From the NCBI GenBank assembly GCA_023382265.1, contig JAMCPX010000004.1, forward strand, positions 1 through 64,000: a DNA stretch of 64,000 nt. The letters run 5' to 3'. Positions 17,232 to 25,833 of this stretch are shown one piece after another. Both the position numbers and the translations under genes were made by a program. Source of the stretch: Deltaproteobacteria bacterium (lineage in GTDB: Bacteria > JAMCPX01). A model generated the notes under the pieces. It searched no databases. It worked only from the letters and a program-made list of their open reading frames with translations, and was not told where the DNA came from. Numbering within the stretch: position 1 is the stretch's first letter; each line of letters opens with the position of its first letter.

Positions 17232-19060
17232 TGTGCGGTATTGTTGGGTACATAGGTAAAAAAAATGCACTGCCCATTATACTTGATGGGCTTAAAAGGC
17301 TGGAGTACAGAGGCTATGACTCCGCAGGCGTTGCAATACTTTCAGAACACGGGCTTGTAGTAAGAAGGAAAAAAGGCAAGATCAGAGAGCTTACGGATCA
17401 TATACAGAATGAGTCTATAAGCGGTAAAATAGGCATAGGACATACAAGATGGGCTACGCACGGTAAACCATCCGATGAAAATGCACATCCTCACAAAGCA
17501 GGCGATATCGTCGTCGTTCACAATGGAATAATAGAAAACTACTCAGAACTTAAATTAATGCTCAAAAGCAGGGGACATCATTTTAAATCGGACACGGATA
17601 CAGAGATTATAGCTCATCTTATAGAAGATTACATAAAATCAGGGCTGTCTTTTGAACAGTCTGTTTTATCGGCAGTTGGAATATTAAAAGGGTCTTTTGC
17701 CCTTGGTGTTTTATACTCAAAACGGCCGGATACATTAATAGCGGTAAGAGAGGCAAGTCCGCTTGTGATTGGGCTTGGAGACAGGGAGAATATGTTTGCA
17801 TCAGACATACCCGCCATCCTTCCTTATACCGACAGGATGCTGATCATGGATGACGGCAATATTGCAGTGCTGACCGATACGGATATAAGGCTTATGGATT
17901 TTGCAGGACATGAGCTATCCGCAGCCCCCCGTAATATCAATATGAACCCGGCAATGGCTGAAAAGGGCGGATACAAGCATTTCATGCTTAAAGAGATATT
18001 TGAGCAGCCCTCGGCAATAACTGATACATTAAGGAATAGAATAAACTTTGACAAAAAAGATGTAAATCTTGACGAGGTTTCCCTGCCTGAAAAGATTATT
18101 CATTCTATCAAAAGAATAAATTTTGTGGCCTGCGGTACATCATATCATGCAGGGCTTGTAGGCAAATATATTATAGAAGAAATGATCGGCATACCAGTCG
18201 ACGTCGATGTTGCATCAGAATTCAGGTATAGAACACCGCTGATAAGCAGTGAGACGCTTACAATAGCCATATCCCAGTCCGGAGAAACAGCGGATACCCT
18301 TGCAGGCATAAGGCTTGCAAAAAAGCATGGCAGCAAGGTTTTAAGTATATGTAATGTTATAGATAGTACCATAGCAAGGGAATCGGATCACGTTATCTAC
18401 ACCCATGCCGGTCCCGAGATCAGCGTTGCATCCACAAAGGCATTTACATCACAGATCATGGCGATCTATCTTTTTGCAATATACATTGGCAAGGTTCTCA
18501 GACACATTTCTCATGAGCAGCTTACCCGATACGTGGATGCTTTAATTTCAATACCGGGATTTATTGACAGCATTCTTAAAAGTGACGACAGGATTGCAAG
18601 CGTTGCGAAGAAATATTCAAAATATTCAAACTTTTTATATCTCGGCAGAGGGATAAGCTTTCCTGTTGCACTTGAAGGTGCATTGAAATTAAAAGAGATC
18701 TCTTACATACATGCGGAAGGCTATACGGCAGGAGAGATCAAACATGGTCCGATAGCTTTGATAAGCGCTGACATGCCGGCAGTTTTTGTTGCTGTAAGAG
18801 GCAGGGTTTATGACAAGACTAAAAACAACATAGAGGAGGTAAAGGCACGGAACGGGAAGATCCTATGCATCACAACGACAAAAGACAATGAGCTTCAAGG
18901 ACTTTCTGATGATATTATTTTTGTTCCCGATATAGACGAATTGTTTACACCAATCCTGTCCATAGTACCTTTACAACTATTCGCATATCACATTGCAGTG
19001 ATTAACGGCACAGATGTGGATCAGCCAAAAAATCTGGCAAAAAGTGTAACCGTGGAATAG
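17231..19060 (+). CDS. glmS: Glutamine-fructose-6-phosphate aminotransferase (isomerizing)
   Basis: Produces glucosamine-6-phosphate, the first step of the amino-sugar pathway. The 609-residue protein starts MCGIVGYIG, where Cys2 is the N-terminal nucleophile of the glutaminase domain (1-240), followed by two SIS sugar-isomerase domains (about 285-425 and 455-600) with CGTSYHAG, SQSGETADT and the C-terminal tail ending KSVTVE. The ATG shares one base with the glmU stop. No glmS ribozyme-like leader is possible because the gene is embedded in the operon. Length is as expected. Confidence 0.97.
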   Translation: MCGIVGYIGKKNALPIILDGLKRLEYRGYDSAGVAILSEHGLVVRRKKGKIRELTDHIQNESISGKIGIGHTRWATHGKPSDENAHPHKAGDIVVVHNGIIENYSELKLMLKSRGHHFKSDTDTEIIAHLIEDYIKSGLSFEQSVLSAVGILKGSFALGVLYSKRPDTLIAVREASPLVIGLGDRENMFASDIPAILPYTDRMLIMDDGNIAVLTDTDIRLMDFAGHELSAAPRNINMNPAMAEKGGYKHFMLKEIFEQPSAITDTLRNRINFDKKDVNLDEVSLPEKIIHSIKRINFVACGTSYHAGLVGKYIIEEMIGIPVDVDVASEFRYRTPLISSETLTIAISQSGETADTLAGIRLAKKHGSKVLSICNVIDSTIARESDHVIYTHAGPEISVASTKAFTSQIMAIYLFAIYIGKVLRHISHEQLTRYVDALISIPGFIDSILKSDDRIASVAKKYSKYSNFLYLGRGISFPVALEGALKLKEISYIHAEGYTAGEIKHGPIALISADMPAVFVAVRGRVYDKTKNNIEEVKARNGKILCITTTKDNELQGLSDDIIFVPDIDELFTPILSIVPLQLFAYHIAVINGTDVDQPKNLAKSVTVE

Positions 19061-19300
19061 CTCATAACATCCTTAAAAAAAACATAATGTCATAGCTTTC
19101 CCTGCTGTGCATAGCTGCGTTTCTTTGAAGAATAACAGACCGGGTTAACCCAAAAATGCAAATGAAAAAGCATCCGTGTTTTATTGCAGGGGCGGTTAGA
19201 TGAATCGCACGGAACAGGCGGAGCGCAGTGTTAAACTAATAAGCAGGCTTCCCTATTGCATTGTTCGGATTAAGCGGTATTATCTTTAAAATTAAAAAAG

Positions 19301-20350
19301 ATGATTACATATATTCTTTTGTTGATATTATTTTTTATATTGTTCCTTCCTTTGTTCCTGAAGAGGATTGAGAGGAATATCGAGGTATTTTTCTTTGTCA
19401 TGGCAATCATGACTTTAACTCTTTCTCACATCTTTGGCACTGAGCCAGCATTCAGCCTTAAGCTTGTATGGACCTCCATTATTGCCCCTGTAAAACTCGT
19501 AATTGCAACACTGGTATTTGGATTACTTTTTAAGATGTACAGGAAACCTTTAGAAAAAGAGATCCTTTACATAGAAAGATCGATCGGGACAAGATTTTTT
19601 TCGGCATTGCTCATATTGTTTCTCGGCTTGGTCTCGAGTGTAATAACGGCAATAATCGCAGCACTGATACTCTCGGAAGTTATAACAATACTCGGACTTG
19701 ATAAAAAATACGAGAGCGGACTCGTGATACTTGCATGCTTTTCTATCGGTATGGGTGCTGCCCTTACACCGATAGGAGAGCCTTTATCAACAATCGCCAT
19801 AGTAAAGATCAAAGGAACGGTTAACAATACCGATCTTTTTTTTCTGATAAAACTCCTGGGGCCATACGTCTTTTCCGGTTTGATCCTGGTTTCAACGGCT
19901 GGATTCCTTTTAAAAGGAAAAAAGGTAAAAAAGAGCAACAGCTTAACAGAAGATTTCCCCGAGACCTTTAAAGATACAGCAATAAGGGCACTGAAGGTTT
20001 ATGTCTTTGTTATGTCTCTTGTACTGCTCGGCGACGGATTTAAACCGCTTGTGAAAAATCACATCTCAAAACTGTCGGGTCCATTACTTTACTGGATCAA
20101 CATGCTGTCCGCTGTTGTCGATAATGCCACCCTTGCAGCAGCAGAACTTGGTCCTCACCTGTCACTGCCGCAAATAAGGGGCATACTCATGGGCCTCATA
20201 ATATCAGGCGGTATGCTCATACCGGGTAACATTCCCAATATCATTGCTGCCGGGAAGCTCAAGATATCAATCAGGACATGGGCAAAAATAGGGATACCGA
20301 TGGGACTTATTTTGATGAGTTTGTATTATGTTATGTTGTTTATAAAATAG
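19301..20350 (+). CDS. DUF1646-family putative cation transporter
   Basis: A 349-residue membrane protein with about ten helices. Its sequence pattern (ACFSIGMGAALTPIGEPLSTI near 145-165, and VVDNATLAAAELGPHL near 275-290) fits the DUF1646 family of predicted cation transporters, distantly related to NhaD-type antiporters. The two half-repeats with T-x-x-G-E-P and D-N-A-T are the likely ion-binding elements, by analogy. It is separated from glmS by 240 bp and closed by a palindromic terminator. Only a weak ribosome binding site precedes the ATG (AAAAAAG). The transported ion is unknown. Confidence 0.75.
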   Translation: MITYILLLILFFILFLPLFLKRIERNIEVFFFVMAIMTLTLSHIFGTEPAFSLKLVWTSIIAPVKLVIATLVFGLLFKMYRKPLEKEILYIERSIGTRFFSALLILFLGLVSSVITAIIAALILSEVITILGLDKKYESGLVILACFSIGMGAALTPIGEPLSTIAIVKIKGTVNNTDLFFLIKLLGPYVFSGLILVSTAGFLLKGKKVKKSNSLTEDFPETFKDTAIRALKVYVFVMSLVLLGDGFKPLVKNHISKLSGPLLYWINMLSAVVDNATLAAAELGPHLSLPQIRGILMGLIISGGMLIPGNIPNIIAAGKLKISIRTWAKIGIPMGLILMSLYYVMLFIK

Positions 20351-20373
20351 GGGCGTATTTTAATACGCCCCTA
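20348..20373. terminator. Bidirectional terminator between convergent genes
   Basis: A perfect 12-bp inverted repeat TAGGGGCGTATT/AATACGCCCCTA lies between the convergent DUF1646 and DsbA-like genes. On the minus strand it is followed by a TATTTTATA tract, and on the plus strand by only a few T residues. It probably terminates the lipoprotein gene run from the right most efficiently. Confidence 0.75.
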
Positions 20374-20394
20374 TTGATCTCGAATAGTTGAACC

Positions 20395-21357
20395 TTATTT
20401 TTCTGCTAAAATCTCGTTTATTGTATTAGCAAATTGCGTCTCAGGCTGGGCACCCTGTATAATCCTGCCATTTATTACGAATGTCGGTGTTGAACTAACT
20501 CCAACATTAGCGGCCTCTTTCATGTCTCTATCTACCAGGGGTTTTGTTTCCTGCTTATTAAGGCATGTTTGAAATTTACCCACATTAAGCTTTGCGGCCT
20601 TTGCATATCCTGTTAGCTTTGCCTTAACATTATCCGGCGTTATAGAGCCCTGTTCCTTAAATAGGTGGTTATAAAAATACCAGAATGCATTATTGTTTTG
20701 AACATAAGCACATTCTGAACCAATAGCTGCCGTCATTGCCCACGGGTGCATGGGTAATGGGAACTGTTTATACAAAATCCTTATTTTCCCATGAAATTTC
20801 TTAAGAAGATCCTCTACAGTTGAATAAGCCCTTCCACAGAATGGACATTCGAAATCAGAATATTCAACTATCGTAACCTTTGCATTTGCCGGGCCCTGTG
20901 CGGGTGAATCATGCAGATTGATCTTGCTCCATGCAGCTTTAAATGGATTTTCATTAATGTTGAAAACCCTTCCGACAAACAGGTATTTGTTGTCCTTCGA
21001 TAGATACATTTCCTGTGACTGAGTTCTTCCTCCGGCTGAAATCTCTACATCAATCTTATCAAAGCCCTTTATATTTGACGGTTTTATATCCTTAACCAGA
21101 ATATTTACGTTGGACGGTATGTTAAAAGCCTTTCTAAGATATGAGCCTATCTTACCCTGTATACCCGTTTGATGCTCTTCTTTGACCGGTTGAATAGCAG
21201 GAGACTGGTTAGCCGATCCCTGTGCCTGTTTGGTATTTTGAGTAACTTGCTGTGCAGCCTGTGGCGATGCAGCTTTTGAAGCAGCAGGCTCCTTTTTTGT
21301 GCATCCTGCACTCACTGCTAAGAACACGGCAGCTAATATGATCAATCTGTTTTTCAT
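20395..21357 (-). CDS. DsbA/DsbG-like thioredoxin-fold lipoprotein
   Basis: A 320-residue exported thiol-disulfide protein. The signal peptide ends in lipobox VSAGC with Cys19, followed by an Ala/Gln/Ser-rich linker (20-65), an N-terminal domain (about 66-135) and a DsbA-type thioredoxin domain with active site CPFC (Cys171, Cys174) and cis-Pro motif SSTPTFVING near residue 290. A role in oxidising or isomerising disulfides of exported proteins is likely. It is 13 nt downstream of the acylase gene, so the two are co-transcribed. The acylase itself contains only one mature cysteine (its lipidation Cys), so it is not an obvious substrate. Confidence 0.9.
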   Translation of the reverse strand: MKNRLIILAAVFLAVSAGCTKKEPAASKAASPQAAQQVTQNTKQAQGSANQSPAIQPVKEEHQTGIQGKIGSYLRKAFNIPSNVNILVKDIKPSNIKGFDKIDVEISAGGRTQSQEMYLSKDNKYLFVGRVFNINENPFKAAWSKINLHDSPAQGPANAKVTIVEYSDFECPFCGRAYSTVEDLLKKFHGKIRILYKQFPLPMHPWAMTAAIGSECAYVQNNNAFWYFYNHLFKEQGSITPDNVKAKLTGYAKAAKLNVGKFQTCLNKQETKPLVDRDMKEAANVGVSSTPTFVINGRIIQGAQPETQFANTINEILAEK

Positions 21358-21370
21358 TTATTTTCTCCTT

Positions 21371-24343
21371 TTATTTAATATTCATAGGCTTATATGTGAA
21401 AGATTTGAAAAGATCAACCTGATCCCCAAAATTAGGTCCTACAGTGCCCATGCCTGTGGCAGGATCAAATGTGATAAATCCATTCTCACCTGGTGCAACT
21501 ACATTTTCTCCAAATATCGGATTTGTAAGGTTAATAATCTGCATGTAGGTACTTCTGTTCTGCGATGGGACAGTCCCGAAGTTTGTCGGGTTAACTGCAT
21601 TACTTGTTAAGAATATAGCCGCTGTCTGAGCAAGGCTGTCAATAGCATCAAAGTCGAGATCGTTGACAGGTATATAACCCCATGTAGTTGGATCAGAGGC
21701 ACTGAAATTTGCAGGGAAATTTGCACCGTTTGCGTGTCCTTGTGATAGTTGATCCATGGCAAGCTGAAGTGCATAGATGATTATGTGATCCCTGTCCTTC
21801 GGTATGCCTGCCGGTAGACTGGCAAATGCATAGTAGCCTCCTTGTGTAAAATGTCCTCCAGTGGTTGGGCCTGTAAGATAATTTGCTTTGGTTGTCCCAG
21901 TAAAGTTCAAAGGCACGCCTGTATTGGGCTCATCAAATATATGGAGAAGCATGCTATGGGTAGTTTCACCGAGGATTCCACCCATCATGTTGCTAAACAT
22001 CACCTGCTGTATCTCTTGAAACCACTTTGCAAAGATCATTGCGCCCGGCTGTCCTATAACAGGGCTGTATCCTGGAACACCCGGTGTTATCGAGTAGCCT
22101 GCGGGCGTAAATATCTGAGTAGGATCCGTAAAATAGGTGTTCCATTTACTCAAAATATCTACACCCTGAGTAATGAATGTGGAGCTCGTAATTGTTATAA
22201 GTGGATCACCGGCAGTCTTCAAAGTATTATAAGCATTCACGATAAATGGGATAAAATATGTCCCTGCTACTGTTACATTGTCATTGATTGTACCCACATC
22301 CTTCTCAATATTTTCCATATCAGCTACACTCAGCTTTTTAGGATTGCTCTTTATAAGGAATGCAATCCTGTCTGACCTGAATATCTGGCCCCAGTGTTCG
22401 TCCCCGCTATTACCTTCCATTATTACGCCGGGAACATTAAGAGGCTTTGTATTCCAGTTAACCAGATACCCCTGGGCCGGATTTACAGAGTATAGCCAGC
22501 TACTGTACGGCACAAACATCTGTCCATTGGGCCATGGTGTCCATTCTGCACTTCCGTCACCAGGAGAAGGCAGCCTGTCATCATAACCCTTAGGGAAATT
22601 AGGTTCAAAGCCTGCAGACCAGAATGTAATATTGCCAAGCTGATCCGCATACATAAAGTTGTGTAATGATGCAATCTTTGCAGCAGCATTGCTAAAGTCC
22701 TGCCAGTTTTTTGCATCATTCATATCTGCAAATCCTTCAACCGTTGAGAATTCTTTTTTCCAGAAAGCAACCTTGTATGTGTATGCAAGTTGATCAGGTA
22801 GATCAAATGAGATTACAGGACCATGATAATGTACCGGGTCAGAATCATTAACCCTGAAAACATTGTAGAGTAAAGGCCCCGGACCTGTCGGATTACCGTT
22901 TTGATCAGGGTACATTGCCGGTGCAGACGGGTTTTCCCCTGCATAATGAATTGTATCTACAATCCTGTCCATTGGAACATAAGAACCGTTGTAAAGCACG
23001 TTATAATTGCTGTTTGCAGTTTGCGGGTTTGTAAATTGTAAAGCAGAATTATCAAGATGCTCTACATAAATTACAGAGTCCTCAATCTCGCCTGATGTTG
23101 TTGTCCATCCATATTTATTTGTCATTCCTATCAGTATAACAGGCTCGCCTGGAATCTTCATGCCGCCTACTGTTATATCCGGACTGTGCAGATACATCTC
23201 ATCGTCTATATTGGGGTCTGAGAATCCTTCTTGCGGGCCGCCCCACAGCATGGCAGAATCGGTTGTTGACAGGGTTGGAACAACTGCCCATGCGTTACTG
23301 CCCTCTGTGAAAAACACCCCGAGATGTTTCTTCATGTCCGTTAATCTCTGGAGATTTCCATAGAAATCATTTATCGCCTTTTGTACAGAGGCCTGCGGAA
23401 TCTTGGATAAAAATGCATACTGCTTTTGTGCATTTGGATTATCAGAGAACGCACTTAAGTTAAAACTTGTTGGATTTACAGTAATACCCGGTGGTATTTG
23501 AGGTGTTGTTTTCATCGGTCCATTCGGCATAATAGCTGTACCGCCAGGTGTATTATCAGGTATCGATATAGGTGCCAACGGATCATTAAGCCATCTTATG
23601 TCATCAAATACCCGTGTTGCATAAGTAGTTGACTCGGTAAGGTTCATGCCCTGATTAGTTTGAAACCAGTGTATCAGATAATCCAGATCGCCGAGCTGCT
23701 GGAGCTGCCTGCCTCCGCCGGTACCAAAGAAATCAACAAGCAGATCGGCCACTGCAATAACGTCAGCGGGCGTCCACGGCCCTGGTTTAAATATTGTATA
23801 CTTTCCATCAGGGATAAGCTGATATGTAACGCCGCCAGGTAAACCGTATTGAGAAGTAAGCGATTTTAAATATCCGCCTAACTGGAAGAATTCAAAAGGC
23901 ACCTTTGAATAAGTAGGGTCGGAATAAATACTCTGTATGTATGCATTGACCCCGTCAACATAGGCAAGTACGGCATTTTTAATCGTTGTATCGGTAATAG
24001 CATTGAAAGCAGCCTCTCTTTCAGCTTCTGTATAATAAAGATACTGCCTTAAAGATATATCGTTACCAAGTGCCAATGCACCGAAGATCTCGGCTAATGT
24101 CCCATTCCCATCACGACGCATGAACTCCATTTGAACAAGCCTGTCCTGTGCTTCTGCCCATCCGACACCATAAAACAAGGAATAGTCATTCCCTGCATAT
24201 ATGTGTGCTACACCATAACTATCCCTGACGATAGTGGGAAGTGTAGAACTCGAAGATGTCGATTTTGAACAGCCTGTAAAGTACACAGACCCGGTAAAAA
24301 TTAGTACCAAAGATATTATTATTTTCAGCCATTTTTTTTTCAT
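21371..24343 (-). CDS. Penicillin-acylase-family Ntn-hydrolase lipoprotein
   Basis: A 990-residue lipoprotein (lipobox FTGC, Cys25) of the penicillin G / cephalosporin / acyl-homoserine-lactone acylase family. The alpha-chain region has IVRDSYGVAHIYA (38-50) and GWAEAQDRLVQME (61-73). The autocatalytic cleavage and nucleophile site is EGSNAWAV with Ser349 as the new N-terminus of the beta chain. LWGGPQEGFSDP and LSVADMENI-type motifs continue the beta chain. It is longer than typical acylases (about 780-850), with an extended alpha chain. Members cleave amide bonds of acylated substrates; penicillin, quorum-signal lactones or N-acyl amino acids are all possible. It heads a cluster of exported lipoproteins. 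Confidence 0.88.
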   Translation of the reverse strand: MKKKWLKIIISLVLIFTGSVYFTGCSKSTSSSSTLPTIVRDSYGVAHIYAGNDYSLFYGVGWAEAQDRLVQMEFMRRDGNGTLAEIFGALALGNDISLRQYLYYTEAEREAAFNAITDTTIKNAVLAYVDGVNAYIQSIYSDPTYSKVPFEFFQLGGYLKSLTSQYGLPGGVTYQLIPDGKYTIFKPGPWTPADVIAVADLLVDFFGTGGGRQLQQLGDLDYLIHWFQTNQGMNLTESTTYATRVFDDIRWLNDPLAPISIPDNTPGGTAIMPNGPMKTTPQIPPGITVNPTSFNLSAFSDNPNAQKQYAFLSKIPQASVQKAINDFYGNLQRLTDMKKHLGVFFTEGSNAWAVVPTLSTTDSAMLWGGPQEGFSDPNIDDEMYLHSPDITVGGMKIPGEPVILIGMTNKYGWTTTSGEIEDSVIYVEHLDNSALQFTNPQTANSNYNVLYNGSYVPMDRIVDTIHYAGENPSAPAMYPDQNGNPTGPGPLLYNVFRVNDSDPVHYHGPVISFDLPDQLAYTYKVAFWKKEFSTVEGFADMNDAKNWQDFSNAAAKIASLHNFMYADQLGNITFWSAGFEPNFPKGYDDRLPSPGDGSAEWTPWPNGQMFVPYSSWLYSVNPAQGYLVNWNTKPLNVPGVIMEGNSGDEHWGQIFRSDRIAFLIKSNPKKLSVADMENIEKDVGTINDNVTVAGTYFIPFIVNAYNTLKTAGDPLITITSSTFITQGVDILSKWNTYFTDPTQIFTPAGYSITPGVPGYSPVIGQPGAMIFAKWFQEIQQVMFSNMMGGILGETTHSMLLHIFDEPNTGVPLNFTGTTKANYLTGPTTGGHFTQGGYYAFASLPAGIPKDRDHIIIYALQLAMDQLSQGHANGANFPANFSASDPTTWGYIPVNDLDFDAIDSLAQTAAIFLTSNAVNPTNFGTVPSQNRSTYMQIINLTNPIFGENVVAPGENGFITFDPATGMGTVGPNFGDQVDLFKSFTYKPMNIK

Positions 24344-24422
24344 AATCCCTCCTAATAATTTTTATAGCAAAAGAATATTATCAGGAGCATAAATCAAAGT
24401 CAATAAAGTCTGTTTTAAACAT

Positions 24423-24453
24423 AAAAAAAAGGGGCGGTTTAGCCGTCCCTTTT
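24423..24453 (-). terminator. Rho-independent terminator
   Basis: A stem AAAGGGGCGG/CCGTCCCTTT with a short TTTAG loop, followed on the minus strand by eight T residues, lies 22 nt past the stop of the beta-rich lipoprotein gene. It ends that transcript before the acylase gene. Confidence 0.88.
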
Positions 24454-24474
24454 AGTTCATGCCGGTAATTTTAT

Positions 24475-25719
24475 TTATAAGTTACAATCCAATTTAGCTG
24501 CTCCGCTACCTTCGCTAACATTAGCACAACCACAATTTGATCCATTTGAGTTCACTGAAAAATCAACTGTAAAAGTGCGGTCCGCTGTAATGGTAAGTGT
24601 ACCGTTAGCGGGCCATTGACCGCTGCATATTGCATCATTAAAGGTTATATTTCTTAAACCTACACTCACCTTTCCAGAATACGAAGCAGAATTTGTAACA
24701 GGTGTTCCACATGTTGATGTAGCAGTGCCTGTTACTATTTGACCAAATGTCCCTGAGCCGTTGATTGTCCTTGTTGTCTGTGATGTTGAACTAATAGTTA
24801 TTGATGCCTTAGCATAGCTGCCCTGTTTAAACGTTTCGGAGCTGCCATTTGATAATGTGCCTGATATATCTGTTTCATTTCCATCCTCTTTGGAAGACGC
24901 AAGCGAATTAGGGCTGCCGGTAAATGAGTCATCTATAGTCATCCAGCCGTTAAATGAACCTGATGCTGTCGTTGTACCTGTTGTGCCGCAGCCAGCATCT
25001 ATAGGCATATTCGTGACACTCCCGCTGATGTTGAGTGAACCCTTTTCTGTATATGTGATGTTCGTAGTAGCTATGCCGCTGCCATTTACAGATTCCCCAC
25101 CTTTAAAATTAATCTGTGCAGAACCGCCGTTGGTAAAGTTTTCACCTGCTGACACATCTAATGAGGTGGTGATGCTGACTGTCCCGGATGAGCCGTCATA
25201 GCTGCCGTTTACAGAAGCACTGCCGTTAATTGTCATTTGTGTGCCCGTAGACGGATCCGTGCATGGTACACTGTTCCATGTTATTGTGACATATACGGTC
25301 CCCGATTGGTTATTGCCTGTTGAATTGTTTACGATACTTGTAGGTGAACACGATGACCCCGATGTTTGTAAAGTCTTTAGATTTGTTAAGACATTTAAAA
25401 CAGCACCTCTCATTGACTGCGGCTTTACAACGACATTATTAAGATGACTGAACATGTAAGATAGCACCGGTAACTGAGGACCGGAACTTACGACAGATGA
25501 TACACTTGAAGGCGGCTGGGCATTAACACCATCAAATACCTGTGCTGCTACGCTGCCCACGTTAGAAACTGTAAGGTTCGCATTGGGTAATGAGCTTAAC
25601 GATGAGCTTACTCCAGTGGTGCTGCTTCCCGAACTTGATGATGAGCCGCAACTCATTCCCATACCGGCTAACCCGATCGCCAATATACCGATTGTTACTA
25701 AATTAAATAACTTTTTCAT
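24475..25719 (-). CDS. Beta-rich hypothetical lipoprotein
   Basis: A 414-residue exported lipoprotein with lipobox GMSC (Cys24) followed by a Ser/Gly linker. The remainder is dominated by Ser, Gly, Thr and Asn with alternating hydrophobics, suggesting antiparallel beta-sheets or a beta-barrel or solenoid. Cysteines at about 123, 153, 244, 338, 361 and 398-400 could form disulfides, which fits the nearby DsbA-like protein. I recognise no enzyme motif. The ATG follows AAAGGAGG, and a CRP-like operator lies about 50 nt upstream. It is monocistronic, with its own terminator. Confidence 0.75.
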   Translation of the reverse strand: MKKLFNLVTIGILAIGLAGMGMSCGSSSSSGSSTTGVSSSLSSLPNANLTVSNVGSVAAQVFDGVNAQPPSSVSSVVSSGPQLPVLSYMFSHLNNVVVKPQSMRGAVLNVLTNLKTLQTSGSSCSPTSIVNNSTGNNQSGTVYVTITWNSVPCTDPSTGTQMTINGSASVNGSYDGSSGTVSITTSLDVSAGENFTNGGSAQINFKGGESVNGSGIATTNITYTEKGSLNISGSVTNMPIDAGCGTTGTTTASGSFNGWMTIDDSFTGSPNSLASSKEDGNETDISGTLSNGSSETFKQGSYAKASITISSTSQTTRTINGSGTFGQIVTGTATSTCGTPVTNSASYSGKVSVGLRNITFNDAICSGQWPANGTLTITADRTFTVDFSVNSNGSNCGCANVSEGSGAAKLDCNL

Positions 25720-25765
25720 AAATTACCTCCTTTTCTTTATCTTATTTTGTATCATATCAGTTATC

Positions 25766-25781
25766 TATGATCAAGATCACA
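25766..25781 (-). promoter_or_regulatory. Putative CRP/FNR-family operator
   Basis: On the minus strand the sequence is TGTGA-N6-TCATA, close to the CRP consensus TGTGA-N6-TCACA. It is centred 41.5 bp upstream of the start predicted from a -10-like TAAGAT at 25739-25744, the spacing of class II activator sites. An alternative -10 (TATGAT, 25751-25756) would place it at about -29. The downstream gene is the beta-rich lipoprotein. Confidence 0.5.
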
Positions 25782-25833
25782 CAAATGGTTAGTCCGGAGA
25801 ACGCAATATGGAAATCTGTGAAGTGTGTAATGT

